This document shows, one piece after another, positions 24,656 through 31,305 of a stretch of DNA of 64,000 bases. Location: the NCBI GenBank assembly GCA_017434755.1, contig JAFRER010000011.1:1-64000 (forward strand), in the 5' to 3' direction. Source of the stretch: Oscillospiraceae bacterium (GTDB lineage: Bacteria > Bacillota > Clostridia > Oscillospirales > Oscillospiraceae). The stretch's first letter is position 1. Every line of letters begins with the position of its first letter. Both the position numbers and the translations under genes were made by a program. The notes under the pieces were generated by a model, which ran no database searches, was not told the origin of the DNA, and worked only from the letters and a program-made list of their open reading frames with translations.

Positions 24656-26146
24656 TCATTCATTTGTAAGCGTGGCCATCAACTCGCTGAAGCTTGTCAT
24701 AGCCGACTGCAGGTTCTCGATGATATCTCCAGCAAGAACGTCAGGGTCCGGGAGGTTCTCCAGATCAGCAAGAGACTTATCTTTGATCCAGAAGATATCA
24801 AGACTCAGCTTGTCCCTCGCAAGAATCTCATCAATTGAAAATCTGCGGAATCGGCCATCAGGGTTCTCCTCTGACCATGTCTCCCTGCGTTCGTGGCGGT
24901 TATCCGGATTATAGCAGCGTATGAAATCGTCCAGGTCCTCTTCCTTCATTGGATTCTTTTTCAGCGTAAAATGCATATTGGTGCGGAAATCGTAATACCA
25001 GATCTCTTTCGTCTGCGTTTCCGCGCTGGCCGGTCTCTTTTCAAAGAATAGGACATTTGCTTTCACACCGGGCTTATAGAAGATGCCTGTAGGCAAACGA
25101 AGAATCGTATGAAGATCTGTAGTATCCAGAAGTTTTTTCCGTACTGTCTCTCCTGCACCGCCCTCAAAAAGAACATTATCAGGAAGCACAACTGCGGCTC
25201 TGCCATTAGCTTTTAAGAGCGTATTGATATGCTGAACAAAGTTAAACTGCTTATTGGAAGTTGTCGTCCAGAAATCAGTCCGGTTATAGACAAGATCTTC
25301 GCTTTCCTGCTCTCCTTCCTCATTAGTAAAGGTCATGGAGGATTTTTTGCCGAAAGGAGGATTTGTGAGAACAATATCCACCCGGTATCCGGGATCCATC
25401 AAAAGGGCATCGCCCAGTGTAACCGGAACCTCTCCGTAAATATCTCCGACGTTGTGGAGATAGAGATTCATAAGGCACATTTTATATGTGTTTGGAACCA
25501 GCTCGTTACCAAAGAATGTGCCGTTCTTCAGGAATTCTTTCTGCTCACGATCCAACGGATATCTGCCGGGAGCTGTCAGATAATCCAACGCAGACAGGAA
25601 AAAACCGCCGGAACCGCAGCATGGATCCGTAATTGTTTCGCCGGGCTTGGGCTGTATGCATTTGACCATTGCCTTGATAAGCGGGCGCGGGGTAAAATAC
25701 TGTCCTGCACCGCTCTTGACGTCCTCCGCGTTCTTCTGAAGGAGTTCCTCATAGATCGTGCCCTTCACGTCGGAAGACATGGACACCCAGTTTTCAGCGT
25801 TCACCATCTGCACGACTCGGTACAGAATTGCAATATTATTGATCTTATTGGTTGCCTGCTTGAAAATCTTACCGAGGGTGCCGGGCTGCTGCCCCAGAGT
25901 ATCCAGAATGGAGCGGTACTTTTCCTCCAGTTCAGACCCCTTCAGCGTGTTCATATCAGTCCAGGAGCATCCCTCCGGAATACCCATGGACTTGTTATAG
26001 GGAGGCCGGGAATACTCGTCTGCCATTTTCAGAAAAATCAAGTATGTGAGCTGTTCCAGGAAATCTCCGTATGTTACGCCGTCGTCCCGGAGGACATTGC
26101 ACATTCCCCATACTTTGGAGATGATTGATGATGTTTGTTCAGCCAT
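24656..26146 (-). CDS. hsdM: Type I restriction-modification methyltransferase subunit
   Basis: This 496-residue N6-adenine methyltransferase has the helical HsdM_N domain at residues about 1-125. The AdoMet-binding region contains AGQYFTPRPLIKAM and DPCCGSGGFFLSALDYL, and the catalytic motif is NPPFGKK. The length is normal. AGTAGGA lies 8 nt before the ATG. HsdM needs an HsdS specificity subunit to act in a type I system, and none is visible nearby; HsdR is also absent. The gene stands between a DarT-like gene (35 bp upstream) and an EVE-like gene (57 bp downstream), all on minus. It may use an HsdS from elsewhere or be a part of a different defence system. Confidence 0.93.
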   Translation of the reverse strand: MAEQTSSIISKVWGMCNVLRDDGVTYGDFLEQLTYLIFLKMADEYSRPPYNKSMGIPEGCSWTDMNTLKGSELEEKYRSILDTLGQQPGTLGKIFKQATNKINNIAILYRVVQMVNAENWVSMSSDVKGTIYEELLQKNAEDVKSGAGQYFTPRPLIKAMVKCIQPKPGETITDPCCGSGGFFLSALDYLTAPGRYPLDREQKEFLKNGTFFGNELVPNTYKMCLMNLYLHNVGDIYGEVPVTLGDALLMDPGYRVDIVLTNPPFGKKSSMTFTNEEGEQESEDLVYNRTDFWTTTSNKQFNFVQHINTLLKANGRAAVVLPDNVLFEGGAGETVRKKLLDTTDLHTILRLPTGIFYKPGVKANVLFFEKRPASAETQTKEIWYYDFRTNMHFTLKKNPMKEEDLDDFIRCYNPDNRHERRETWSEENPDGRFRRFSIDEILARDKLSLDIFWIKDKSLADLENLPDPDVLAGDIIENLQSAMTSFSELMATLTNE

Positions 26147-26181
26147 CTTTATTTCCTACTTTCTGCCTAATAGTCTCAGCT

Positions 26182-27555
26182 TCAGCTTGTATTCTTGCAT
26201 CCTCCCAGAATTGACCTTTCAAAAGAAGAACCATCTTCGTAAATTACTCTTAGTTTGTGCTCATAGCCTTCCGGGGTATTGATGAATCTCCACCTGATCA
26301 CAAAATCCGTATCATTGCTTTTGACCACATCGTAATCATACAATGCGTTTCTTATGTATCTGCTGCGTTCCGTCAGATTGCTGAACATGGTGCTGTCAAC
26401 CGAATATCTTTTATCCTTCCCGAGAAGGATCTCAGCGTTCTTCATATCGGCCGGAGTACGGAACACGATCATCTTCAGAAACTTCAAATCTACTTCATCA
26501 GGATACAAGAATTCAGCGTTCCGTTTTCTGGTGATCTCCGAAGTATAACCTTCGACCGGACCCCTTGATAAAGCCGTTTCCCAGTCGAATTCCAAAGCTT
26601 TCTCAAGATTCGCAGTGATAAGAGTATCTAATGCCCTCGCATTTCCGTCCGTTACAGCAATGCCGTTATGATACAGAAGCTTTTCACTGAACAGCAGAGC
26701 GACCGGTATAGGAACATTCCCTTCTTCCGGGGACTTATCCTCTTGAAAGATCCCTTCATTACGGTAAAAAGTTGGGGTCTTCTCTTTATAGTAAAACCGA
26801 ACACTGTCTCTGACAAAACGCGCTGTTCTTTCTACGATACTGGCTTCAGCCCCGTCTTTGAAACCTGCCAGTTTTGAATTATTTCTGCTGTATAAGCAGC
26901 CCGTTTTCATGATCTTCAGGAAATTCTGAAAATCTGTATGATGATGGAGATATTCAAAACCATTTGCTTTTAGTTTATTTATCAGATTATAGGTGTTTAT
27001 TGAAACGTTTTTCAGCATTACGTTTCTTGCGCGTGAAAACTCATCGTCAACACTATATGCGGAAATGAAATAATCATTTTCCATTGAGTTGAGCTGTTGG
27101 ATCGGAATTGCATCCTCTGATAAGGACTGATAGAACGAAAGGATCTTATTCTTTTTTTCTTCGATCGCTTTCTGTGCAGCAAGTTCACGTTCTATCTCAG
27201 CGATCCTCATTCTCTCACGCCAAGCTGCTTGCTCTTTTTCTTTTCTTTCCTGTTCTGCTTTTCTCTGTGCTGCTATTCTTTCTTTTTCACGCTCTTTCCG
27301 AATGCTTTCTTCTTCTTTTTCTCTAAACTTTTTCTGTTCTTCTTTGTATAGTGCTACCTTGATTTCTTCTTCAATTTCAGCTTGGACATCCGGGTCCACT
27401 GCTTTCAGAAACTTTACAAAAGTATCAGGAGAAGGATATTGGAATCGTGCAGATCTTGAAGGAAACTGAACTGTTATTATTCTATCATCCTGGTCTATTA
27501 CTGTGCCGGTACCGCATGTAATATGTTTTACTCGTTTATTCAACAGATTCATCAT
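26182..27555 (-). CDS. DarT-like ADP-ribosyltransferase with SH3-like N domain
   Basis: This 457-residue protein has three parts. Residues 1-55 form a small beta domain (KRVKHITCGTGTVIDQDDR, then ITVQFPSRSARF). Residues about 65-140 are a highly charged coiled coil. Residues about 190-440 resemble the DarT/DUF4433 family, which ADP-ribosylates thymidine in single-stranded DNA: FEYLHHHTDFQNFLKIMKTG then CLYSRN, VRFYYKEKTPTFYRNEG, then VALLFSEKLL and AVTDGNA. The start at 27555 follows AAGGG; a GTG 6 nt upstream lacks support. No DarG macrodomain antitoxin is present. It leads the group DarT-like, hsdM, EVE-like. The ART assignment rests on motif order; the target is unknown. Confidence 0.7.
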   Translation of the reverse strand: MMNLLNKRVKHITCGTGTVIDQDDRIITVQFPSRSARFQYPSPDTFVKFLKAVDPDVQAEIEEEIKVALYKEEQKKFREKEEESIRKEREKERIAAQRKAEQERKEKEQAAWRERMRIAEIERELAAQKAIEEKKNKILSFYQSLSEDAIPIQQLNSMENDYFISAYSVDDEFSRARNVMLKNVSINTYNLINKLKANGFEYLHHHTDFQNFLKIMKTGCLYSRNNSKLAGFKDGAEASIVERTARFVRDSVRFYYKEKTPTFYRNEGIFQEDKSPEEGNVPIPVALLFSEKLLYHNGIAVTDGNARALDTLITANLEKALEFDWETALSRGPVEGYTSEITRKRNAEFLYPDEVDLKFLKMIVFRTPADMKNAEILLGKDKRYSVDSTMFSNLTERSRYIRNALYDYDVVKSNDTDFVIRWRFINTPEGYEHKLRVIYEDGSSFERSILGGCKNTS

Positions 27556-27715
27556 TTTCACCCTTATCAGTAAGAAATAAGCAGTCCAAATGAAAAATAA
27601 TGAAATATTATATCATAGAACAAATATGTTTAAAACAAATTCATTGGATCAGCCAACTTCTTTTCCACCGTGGACTTCGGTTTGCGGTGTTTTTTGGCTT
27701 CTTTTGTACGTTGAT

Positions 27716-27758
27716 GGGGGAGAATGATTTCAAACGTTTCCTTTATAATGGGTTTGAA
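27716..27758 (+). repeat. 43-bp direct repeat, copy 1
   Basis: GGGGGAGAATGATTTC, then AAACGTTTCCTTTATAATGG and GTTTGAA. It matches 29916-29958 with three differences and lies exactly 2,200 bp from it. The stretch 27556-27854 holds no gene otherwise. Confidence 0.8.
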
Positions 27759-27854
27759 CTGTTGCGAATACTGCAGCAGTTGTGCTGCGCGCAAGGCTGC
27801 CTGTCCGGAAGATCTCCCGGAGTATGTCTCTCTTGTTTTTCAGTTCACCAGTTA

Positions 27855-28913
27855 TTATTTCTCTTCTCCGCTCCAGACATAGGCTGTGTAGCGGCCGCCG
27901 CCGATTTTGCTTATCTTGCCCTTCTCAAGCAGGTCGGCAAGCGTGCGTTCGACCGTTATCGGGCTGATATCCGGGAATCTTTCCAGAATGTCCGCTTTGG
28001 TGATCTTCCCGACATGTGTGCGTGCCATTTCTCTTATCCTCTCCGGCTTTGAAAGACCGTTCACCGTCATCAGCTGCACACGGCCGCTGAATTCTCTGTA
28101 TGCCGCCACGATGATCCCCAGCATGTAGCGGACGAAAGGCGCATAGTCATTGCTTTCCTTGTGCCAGTTGGTGGAGCTCTCCTGCAGGACATCGTAATAC
28201 GTGTCCTTCGTATCGGCTGTCAGCTTTTCAAGGCTTATGTATTTGCCTACGATGTAGCCTGCTCTGTACAGGAGAAGCAGAGTCAGCAGGCGGCTCATGC
28301 GGCCGTTTCCGTCGTTGAAGGGATGGATGCAGAGGAAGTCCAGGACAAAGACGGGGATCAGCAGCAGCGGATCCATCTCCGTGTCGGAGAGGGCAAGCTC
28401 GAAAGCCTGACAGAGCCGGTCGACCGTGTCCGGCGTCTCCCATGCGGGCACCGGCTGAAAGCGCACCCTTGCACTTCCGTCCGGAAGAGTCTCGGTAATG
28501 CAGTTATCCGCGTTTTTGAAGCTGCCGCCTATGGAGCTGCCGCTGAACTTGAACAGCTCCCTGTGAAGCTGCAGGATCATCGGAGGACGGGGAGGGATAT
28601 ATTCATAGTTCTCGTGGATCGTGTTGAGGACATCTCTGTATCCCGCGATCTCTTTCTCGCTTCTTGTTTTGGGCGCGGTCTTGTCCAGCACGATCATCCT
28701 GAGCCTGTCGCTCGTCGTGACGATGCCTTCGATGCGGTTGGACGCTTCCGTGCTCTGGATCCGGACGACATCAAGGAATTTAGCAAGCATATTGCTTTTC
28801 GCTTCAATGAACAGCGCCTGTTCTCCCCGGTATTCATGGATCGCCGTCAAAAGCGCTACCACGTCCGGAGTAAGAAGGGAGTTGTATTCTTTTTTGAAAT
28901 CAAACGCTCTCAT
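27855..28913 (-). CDS. Fic family protein with N-terminal inhibitory motif
   Basis: This 352-residue protein has the catalytic Fic motif HPFNDGNGRMSRLL (residues about 196-209), which transfers AMP or a related group to protein hydroxyls. An N-terminal inhibitory helix reads TEASNRIEGI (S/T-x-x-x-E-G), as in class II Fic proteins, so the enzyme is self-inhibited. The flap region lies around CITETLPDGSARVRFQPVP. The C-terminal 60 residues (ITKADILERFPDISPITVER) look like a winged helix-turn-helix and could bind the palindromes around its own promoter. A strong consensus promoter lies upstream. It is intact. Confidence 0.9.
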   Translation of the reverse strand: MRAFDFKKEYNSLLTPDVVALLTAIHEYRGEQALFIEAKSNMLAKFLDVVRIQSTEASNRIEGIVTTSDRLRMIVLDKTAPKTRSEKEIAGYRDVLNTIHENYEYIPPRPPMILQLHRELFKFSGSSIGGSFKNADNCITETLPDGSARVRFQPVPAWETPDTVDRLCQAFELALSDTEMDPLLLIPVFVLDFLCIHPFNDGNGRMSRLLTLLLLYRAGYIVGKYISLEKLTADTKDTYYDVLQESSTNWHKESNDYAPFVRYMLGIIVAAYREFSGRVQLMTVNGLSKPERIREMARTHVGKITKADILERFPDISPITVERTLADLLEKGKISKIGGGRYTAYVWSGEEK

Positions 28914-28935
28914 GGTTCTGCCTCATCTCCGGTTT

Positions 28936-28967
28936 AATTGCATCATTTTTACTATTTTGATGCAATT
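28936..28967. promoter_or_regulatory. Palindromic operator downstream of the Fic -10
   Basis: AATTGCATCA (28936-28945) and TGATGCAATT (28958-28967) are a perfect 10-bp inverted repeat covering the transcription start region of the Fic gene. The half-site TGATGCA is shared with the palindrome at 29000-29035. Confidence 0.75.
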
Positions 28968-28969
28968 GA

Positions 28970-28998
28970 ATTATAATCCCTTCTTTACTCCGTGTCAA
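28970..28998 (-). promoter_or_regulatory. Perfect sigma-A promoter for the Fic gene
   Basis: On the minus strand, TTGACA (28993-28998), exactly 17 bp, TATAAT (28970-28975). Confidence 0.9.
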
Positions 28999-28999
28999 T

Positions 29000-29035
29000 T
29001 CAACTGCATCATTTTCCGATAAATGATGCAGTTGA
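29000..29035. promoter_or_regulatory. 15-bp palindrome upstream of the Fic -35
   Basis: TCAACTGCATCATTT (29000-29014) and AAATGATGCAGTTGA (29021-29035) are perfect arms with a 6-bp centre, next to the -35. With the operator at 28936-28967 it brackets the promoter, which suggests tight repression. Confidence 0.8.
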
Positions 29036-29055
29036 TTACGGGGGTGAGGCAATTG

Positions 29056-29092
29056 AAAAGGACGGCCCTTTTTGAAGGAGCCGTCCTGTTTT
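29056..29092 (-). terminator. Terminator after the ferredoxin-like gene
   Basis: GGACGGC and GCCGTCC form the arms with AAAA before and TTTT after. Confidence 0.75.
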
Positions 29093-29111
29093 ATTTCCAT
29101 TGTACGCCCGG

Positions 29112-29783
29112 TCAGCCGAGAATCTCGCCGTTGCGGGAGATCGTGACCACCTGCCACGGGATGAACCGGCCGCTCTCGCGGATGGCTTTCTCCGCGGCGC
29201 GCTGCAGTCCGCCGCAGCAGGGCACCTCCATGCGCAGGAGGATGACGCTCCGGATGTCGTTGGACCGGAGGATCGCCGCGAGCTTTTCACTGTAGTCCAC
29301 GGCGTCCAGCTTGGGGCAGCCGATGACGGTGACTCTCCCTTTCATGAAGTCCTCGTGGATGCCTGCGTAGGCATAGGCCGTGCAGTCGGCGGCGATGAGC
29401 AGATCAGTCCCGTCAAAGAACGGCGCCCGTTCGGGAACGAGCTTGATCTGGCAGGGCCACTGGGCAAGGCGGGAGACCTGCGTCCCGCCGCCGGGCAGCT
29501 CCGGATCACCGGAGCAGGGCTCCGTTTGCTCAGCCGCCGCTTTCACGGCTTTGGCAGCCATCACCGCGGCCTCATCGTATGCGGGTGCCTCGCGCTCCTC
29601 AAAACGGATCGCTCCTGCGGGACATTGGGGCAGGCAGTCGCCGAGACCGTCACAGAAGTTCTCCCGGACGAGTCTCGCCTTCCCGTCCACGATGTCTATG
29701 GCGCCCTCGTGGCAGGCGGCGGCGCACAGGCCGCAGCCGGTGCATTTTTCCTCATCGATGTGTATGATCCTTCGTATCATCAT
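29112..29783 (-). CDS. 4Fe-4S ferredoxin-like protein
   Basis: This 223-residue protein has two [4Fe-4S] sites in residues 1-60: CTGCGLCAAACHEGAI is canonical CxxCxxCxxxC, and CDGLGDCLPQCPAGAI is a variant with a longer first spacing. The C-terminal part (about residues 105-223) contains LLIAADCTAYAYAG, VIGCPKLD and EVPCCGGLQ, so more Cys ligands or a substrate site are possible. Proteins of this build are widespread electron-transfer or sensor proteins in anaerobes. AAGGAG precedes the start. It is monocistronic, ending at a hairpin, and lies between the two 43-bp repeats together with the Fic gene. Confidence 0.8.
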   Translation of the reverse strand: MMIRRIIHIDEEKCTGCGLCAAACHEGAIDIVDGKARLVRENFCDGLGDCLPQCPAGAIRFEEREAPAYDEAAVMAAKAVKAAAEQTEPCSGDPELPGGGTQVSRLAQWPCQIKLVPERAPFFDGTDLLIAADCTAYAYAGIHEDFMKGRVTVIGCPKLDAVDYSEKLAAILRSNDIRSVILLRMEVPCCGGLQRAAEKAIRESGRFIPWQVVTISRNGEILG

Positions 29784-29915
29784 CGTTCTCCTTTTTCGTT
29801 TCTGTGCCGAGTATACACCATCCGGCCCCCGTGATGCAAGGAAACGGCGTCCGGCGTCCGGGTCAGTTCGGGTTATGGAGCGCTCAGGGTAATATAAAAC
29901 CGGACATAGCTGACG

Positions 29916-29958
29916 GGGGGAGAATGATTTCGAAGGCTTCCTTTATAATGGGTTTGAA
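29916..29958 (+). repeat. 43-bp direct repeat, copy 2
   Basis: It matches 27716-27758 at 40 of 43 positions. It lies 46 bp upstream of the scaffold gene, at the right border of the cargo. The rest of 29784-30004 shows no gene. Confidence 0.8.
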
Positions 29959-30004
29959 AGAGCCCGGCATCTCTCTAAACTGTACGCTATTACGGAGGCA
30001 TCCT

Positions 30005-31111
30005 ATGCAGAAAATGATTTCGGGCGTGATCGCCGATGACGCCGGTCGGCACTTGAGGTGGGATCTCCAGCTCTTCGCGGAAGGCGCAACCGGCGGGGAA
30101 GGAACAGGAGAGGGAACACCTGCATCCGCGGATCAGGGGCAGACGGGGGAAAGATCCCTCGACAGGCTCGGGATGACATCGGATGAAATTGACTCGATCG
30201 AGGATTTAGGTATACCGAAGGAACGCCTGGAACGGTACAAGGCCGTTCGGGGGAGGAAAGATCCTTCGACTGCGCTTCGCTCCGCTCAGGATGACACGGA
30301 AGATCCTTCGACTGCGCTGCGCTCCGCTCAGGATGACAGAGGGGGAGAAGATCCGGACGCGAAGTGGGACGGGATCCTGAAGGACCCGGAATACAACCGG
30401 CGGATACAGGACATCGTTCAGAAGCGGGTCTCGGGGATGAAGGCCTCGCTGGAAGCCCTGGCTCCCGTTCTGGAGACCCTCGGACAGAAATATGGCATGG
30501 ACGTTTCGGACATCCGGAAGATGGATCTGGAGGAGCTCGCCAAGCACGTGGCGGAGGAGTTTCCACCTCATCAGTCAGCTTCGCTGACAGCTTCCCATGG
30601 CAGTTCGGTCACGACACAGGGGACCACCTCATCCGTCAGCCTTTCAGCTGACACCTTCCCCTCAAGGGGAAGGCTTGAAGGCCAGGATCAAGGGGAAGCC
30701 GTTAAGGAGAGCGGGGAGGAGCAGGCGAGGCGCCGGTATTTCGACGATCTCGTCCGGCAGGGGGAACTGCTGAAGGAGAAGATCCCGAACTTCGACCTGC
30801 AGCGGGAGCTGGAGGATCCGCGCTTTGCAAGGATGACCGCGCCGGGAGGGGGGTGGACCGTGGAGCAGGCCTTCAACGCCGTCCACCACGACGCCCTTGT
30901 CCGGATAGCGGTGGAACAGGCCGCGCGGGAGGCCGCAAGGGCGCTGTCCAACAGCGTGCAGGCGGGAAAGAGCATGCCCGTTGAGAACGGTTCCGTCCAA
31001 CGGTCCGCCATCGGAACGGAGACGAAGCTCTACAGCGCCATGAGCCCAGAGGAGAGGGCTGCGTATAAAAAGCAGCTGCAGAGCGGGAGGATCCGGTTTA
31101 GTAATAAATAA
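30005..31111 (+). CDS. Phage scaffold-like protein with Prp-type cleavage site
   Basis: This 368-residue protein lies just before the major capsid gene and is rich in charged helices, as expected of a scaffold: WDGILKDPEYNRRIQDIVQK and VLETLGQKYGMDVSDIRK, with a C-terminal block ending SGRIRFSNK. Near the start, residues 19-26 read WDLQLFAE, very like the L27 N-terminal sequence cut by Prp (cut expected between F24 and A25). GGAGG lies upstream of the ATG. Four dispersed repeats are inserted in frame: repeat A at 30149-30177, 30257-30295 and 30300-30338, and repeat B at 30562-30680. They make low-complexity insertions such as STALRSAQDD twice. The fold is probably maintained around them. Confidence 0.7.
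   Translation: MQKMISGVIADDAGRHLRWDLQLFAEGATGGEGTGEGTPASADQGQTGERSLDRLGMTSDEIDSIEDLGIPKERLERYKAVRGRKDPSTALRSAQDDTEDPSTALRSAQDDRGGEDPDAKWDGILKDPEYNRRIQDIVQKRVSGMKASLEALAPVLETLGQKYGMDVSDIRKMDLEELAKHVAEEFPPHQSASLTASHGSSVTTQGTTSSVSLSADTFPSRGRLEGQDQGEAVKESGEEQARRRYFDDLVRQGELLKEKIPNFDLQRELEDPRFARMTAPGGGWTVEQAFNAVHHDALVRIAVEQAAREAARALSNSVQAGKSMPVENGSVQRSAIGTETKLYSAMSPEERAAYKKQLQSGRIRFSNK
30149..30338. repeat. Three repeat A copies inside the scaffold gene
   Basis: Copies at 30149-30177 (AAGATCCCTCGACAGGCTCG), 30257-30295 and 30300-30338. The last two differ by a few bases and both encode DPSTALRSAQDD. All keep the frame open. Confidence 0.85.
30562..30680. repeat. Repeat B copies inside the scaffold gene
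   Basis: CACCTCATCAGTCAGCTTCG and CACCTCATCCGTCAGCCTTT are two copies, the second ending in the CTTCCCCTCAAGGGGAAG palindrome also found in the portal gene. Confidence 0.8.
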
Positions 31112-31284
31112 GATCCCTCGACTTTGCTCGGGATGACAGTTAAAGATCCCTCGACTCCGCTTCGGACAGTTCGCTTCCAGCGGCTCGTTCGGCGCTGTGC
31201 TTGAACTTGCCGGGAAGCTGTTGCGGCCGTTCGGTTGACCCCAAATCAGAGATTTGGACCGAACAGGCTCCACTCAAGATGACA
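31109..31284. repeat. Dispersed repeat A, composite copy
   Basis: Two short motifs (AAGATCCCTCGACT...) precede the long body with the CCCAAATC/GATTTGG palindrome. It fills the gap between scaffold and capsid genes. Confidence 0.85.
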
Positions 31285-31305
31285 ATTATGAAAAAGGAGA
31301 AATAC

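Noticed and set aside
24656-26146. Complete type I restriction-modification system
   Set aside because: No HsdS target-recognition or HsdR helicase/nuclease gene is present around hsdM.
29804-30004. Upstream extension of the scaffold frame
   Set aside because: No ribosome site; it crosses the 43-bp repeat, and GGAGG marks the start at 30005.
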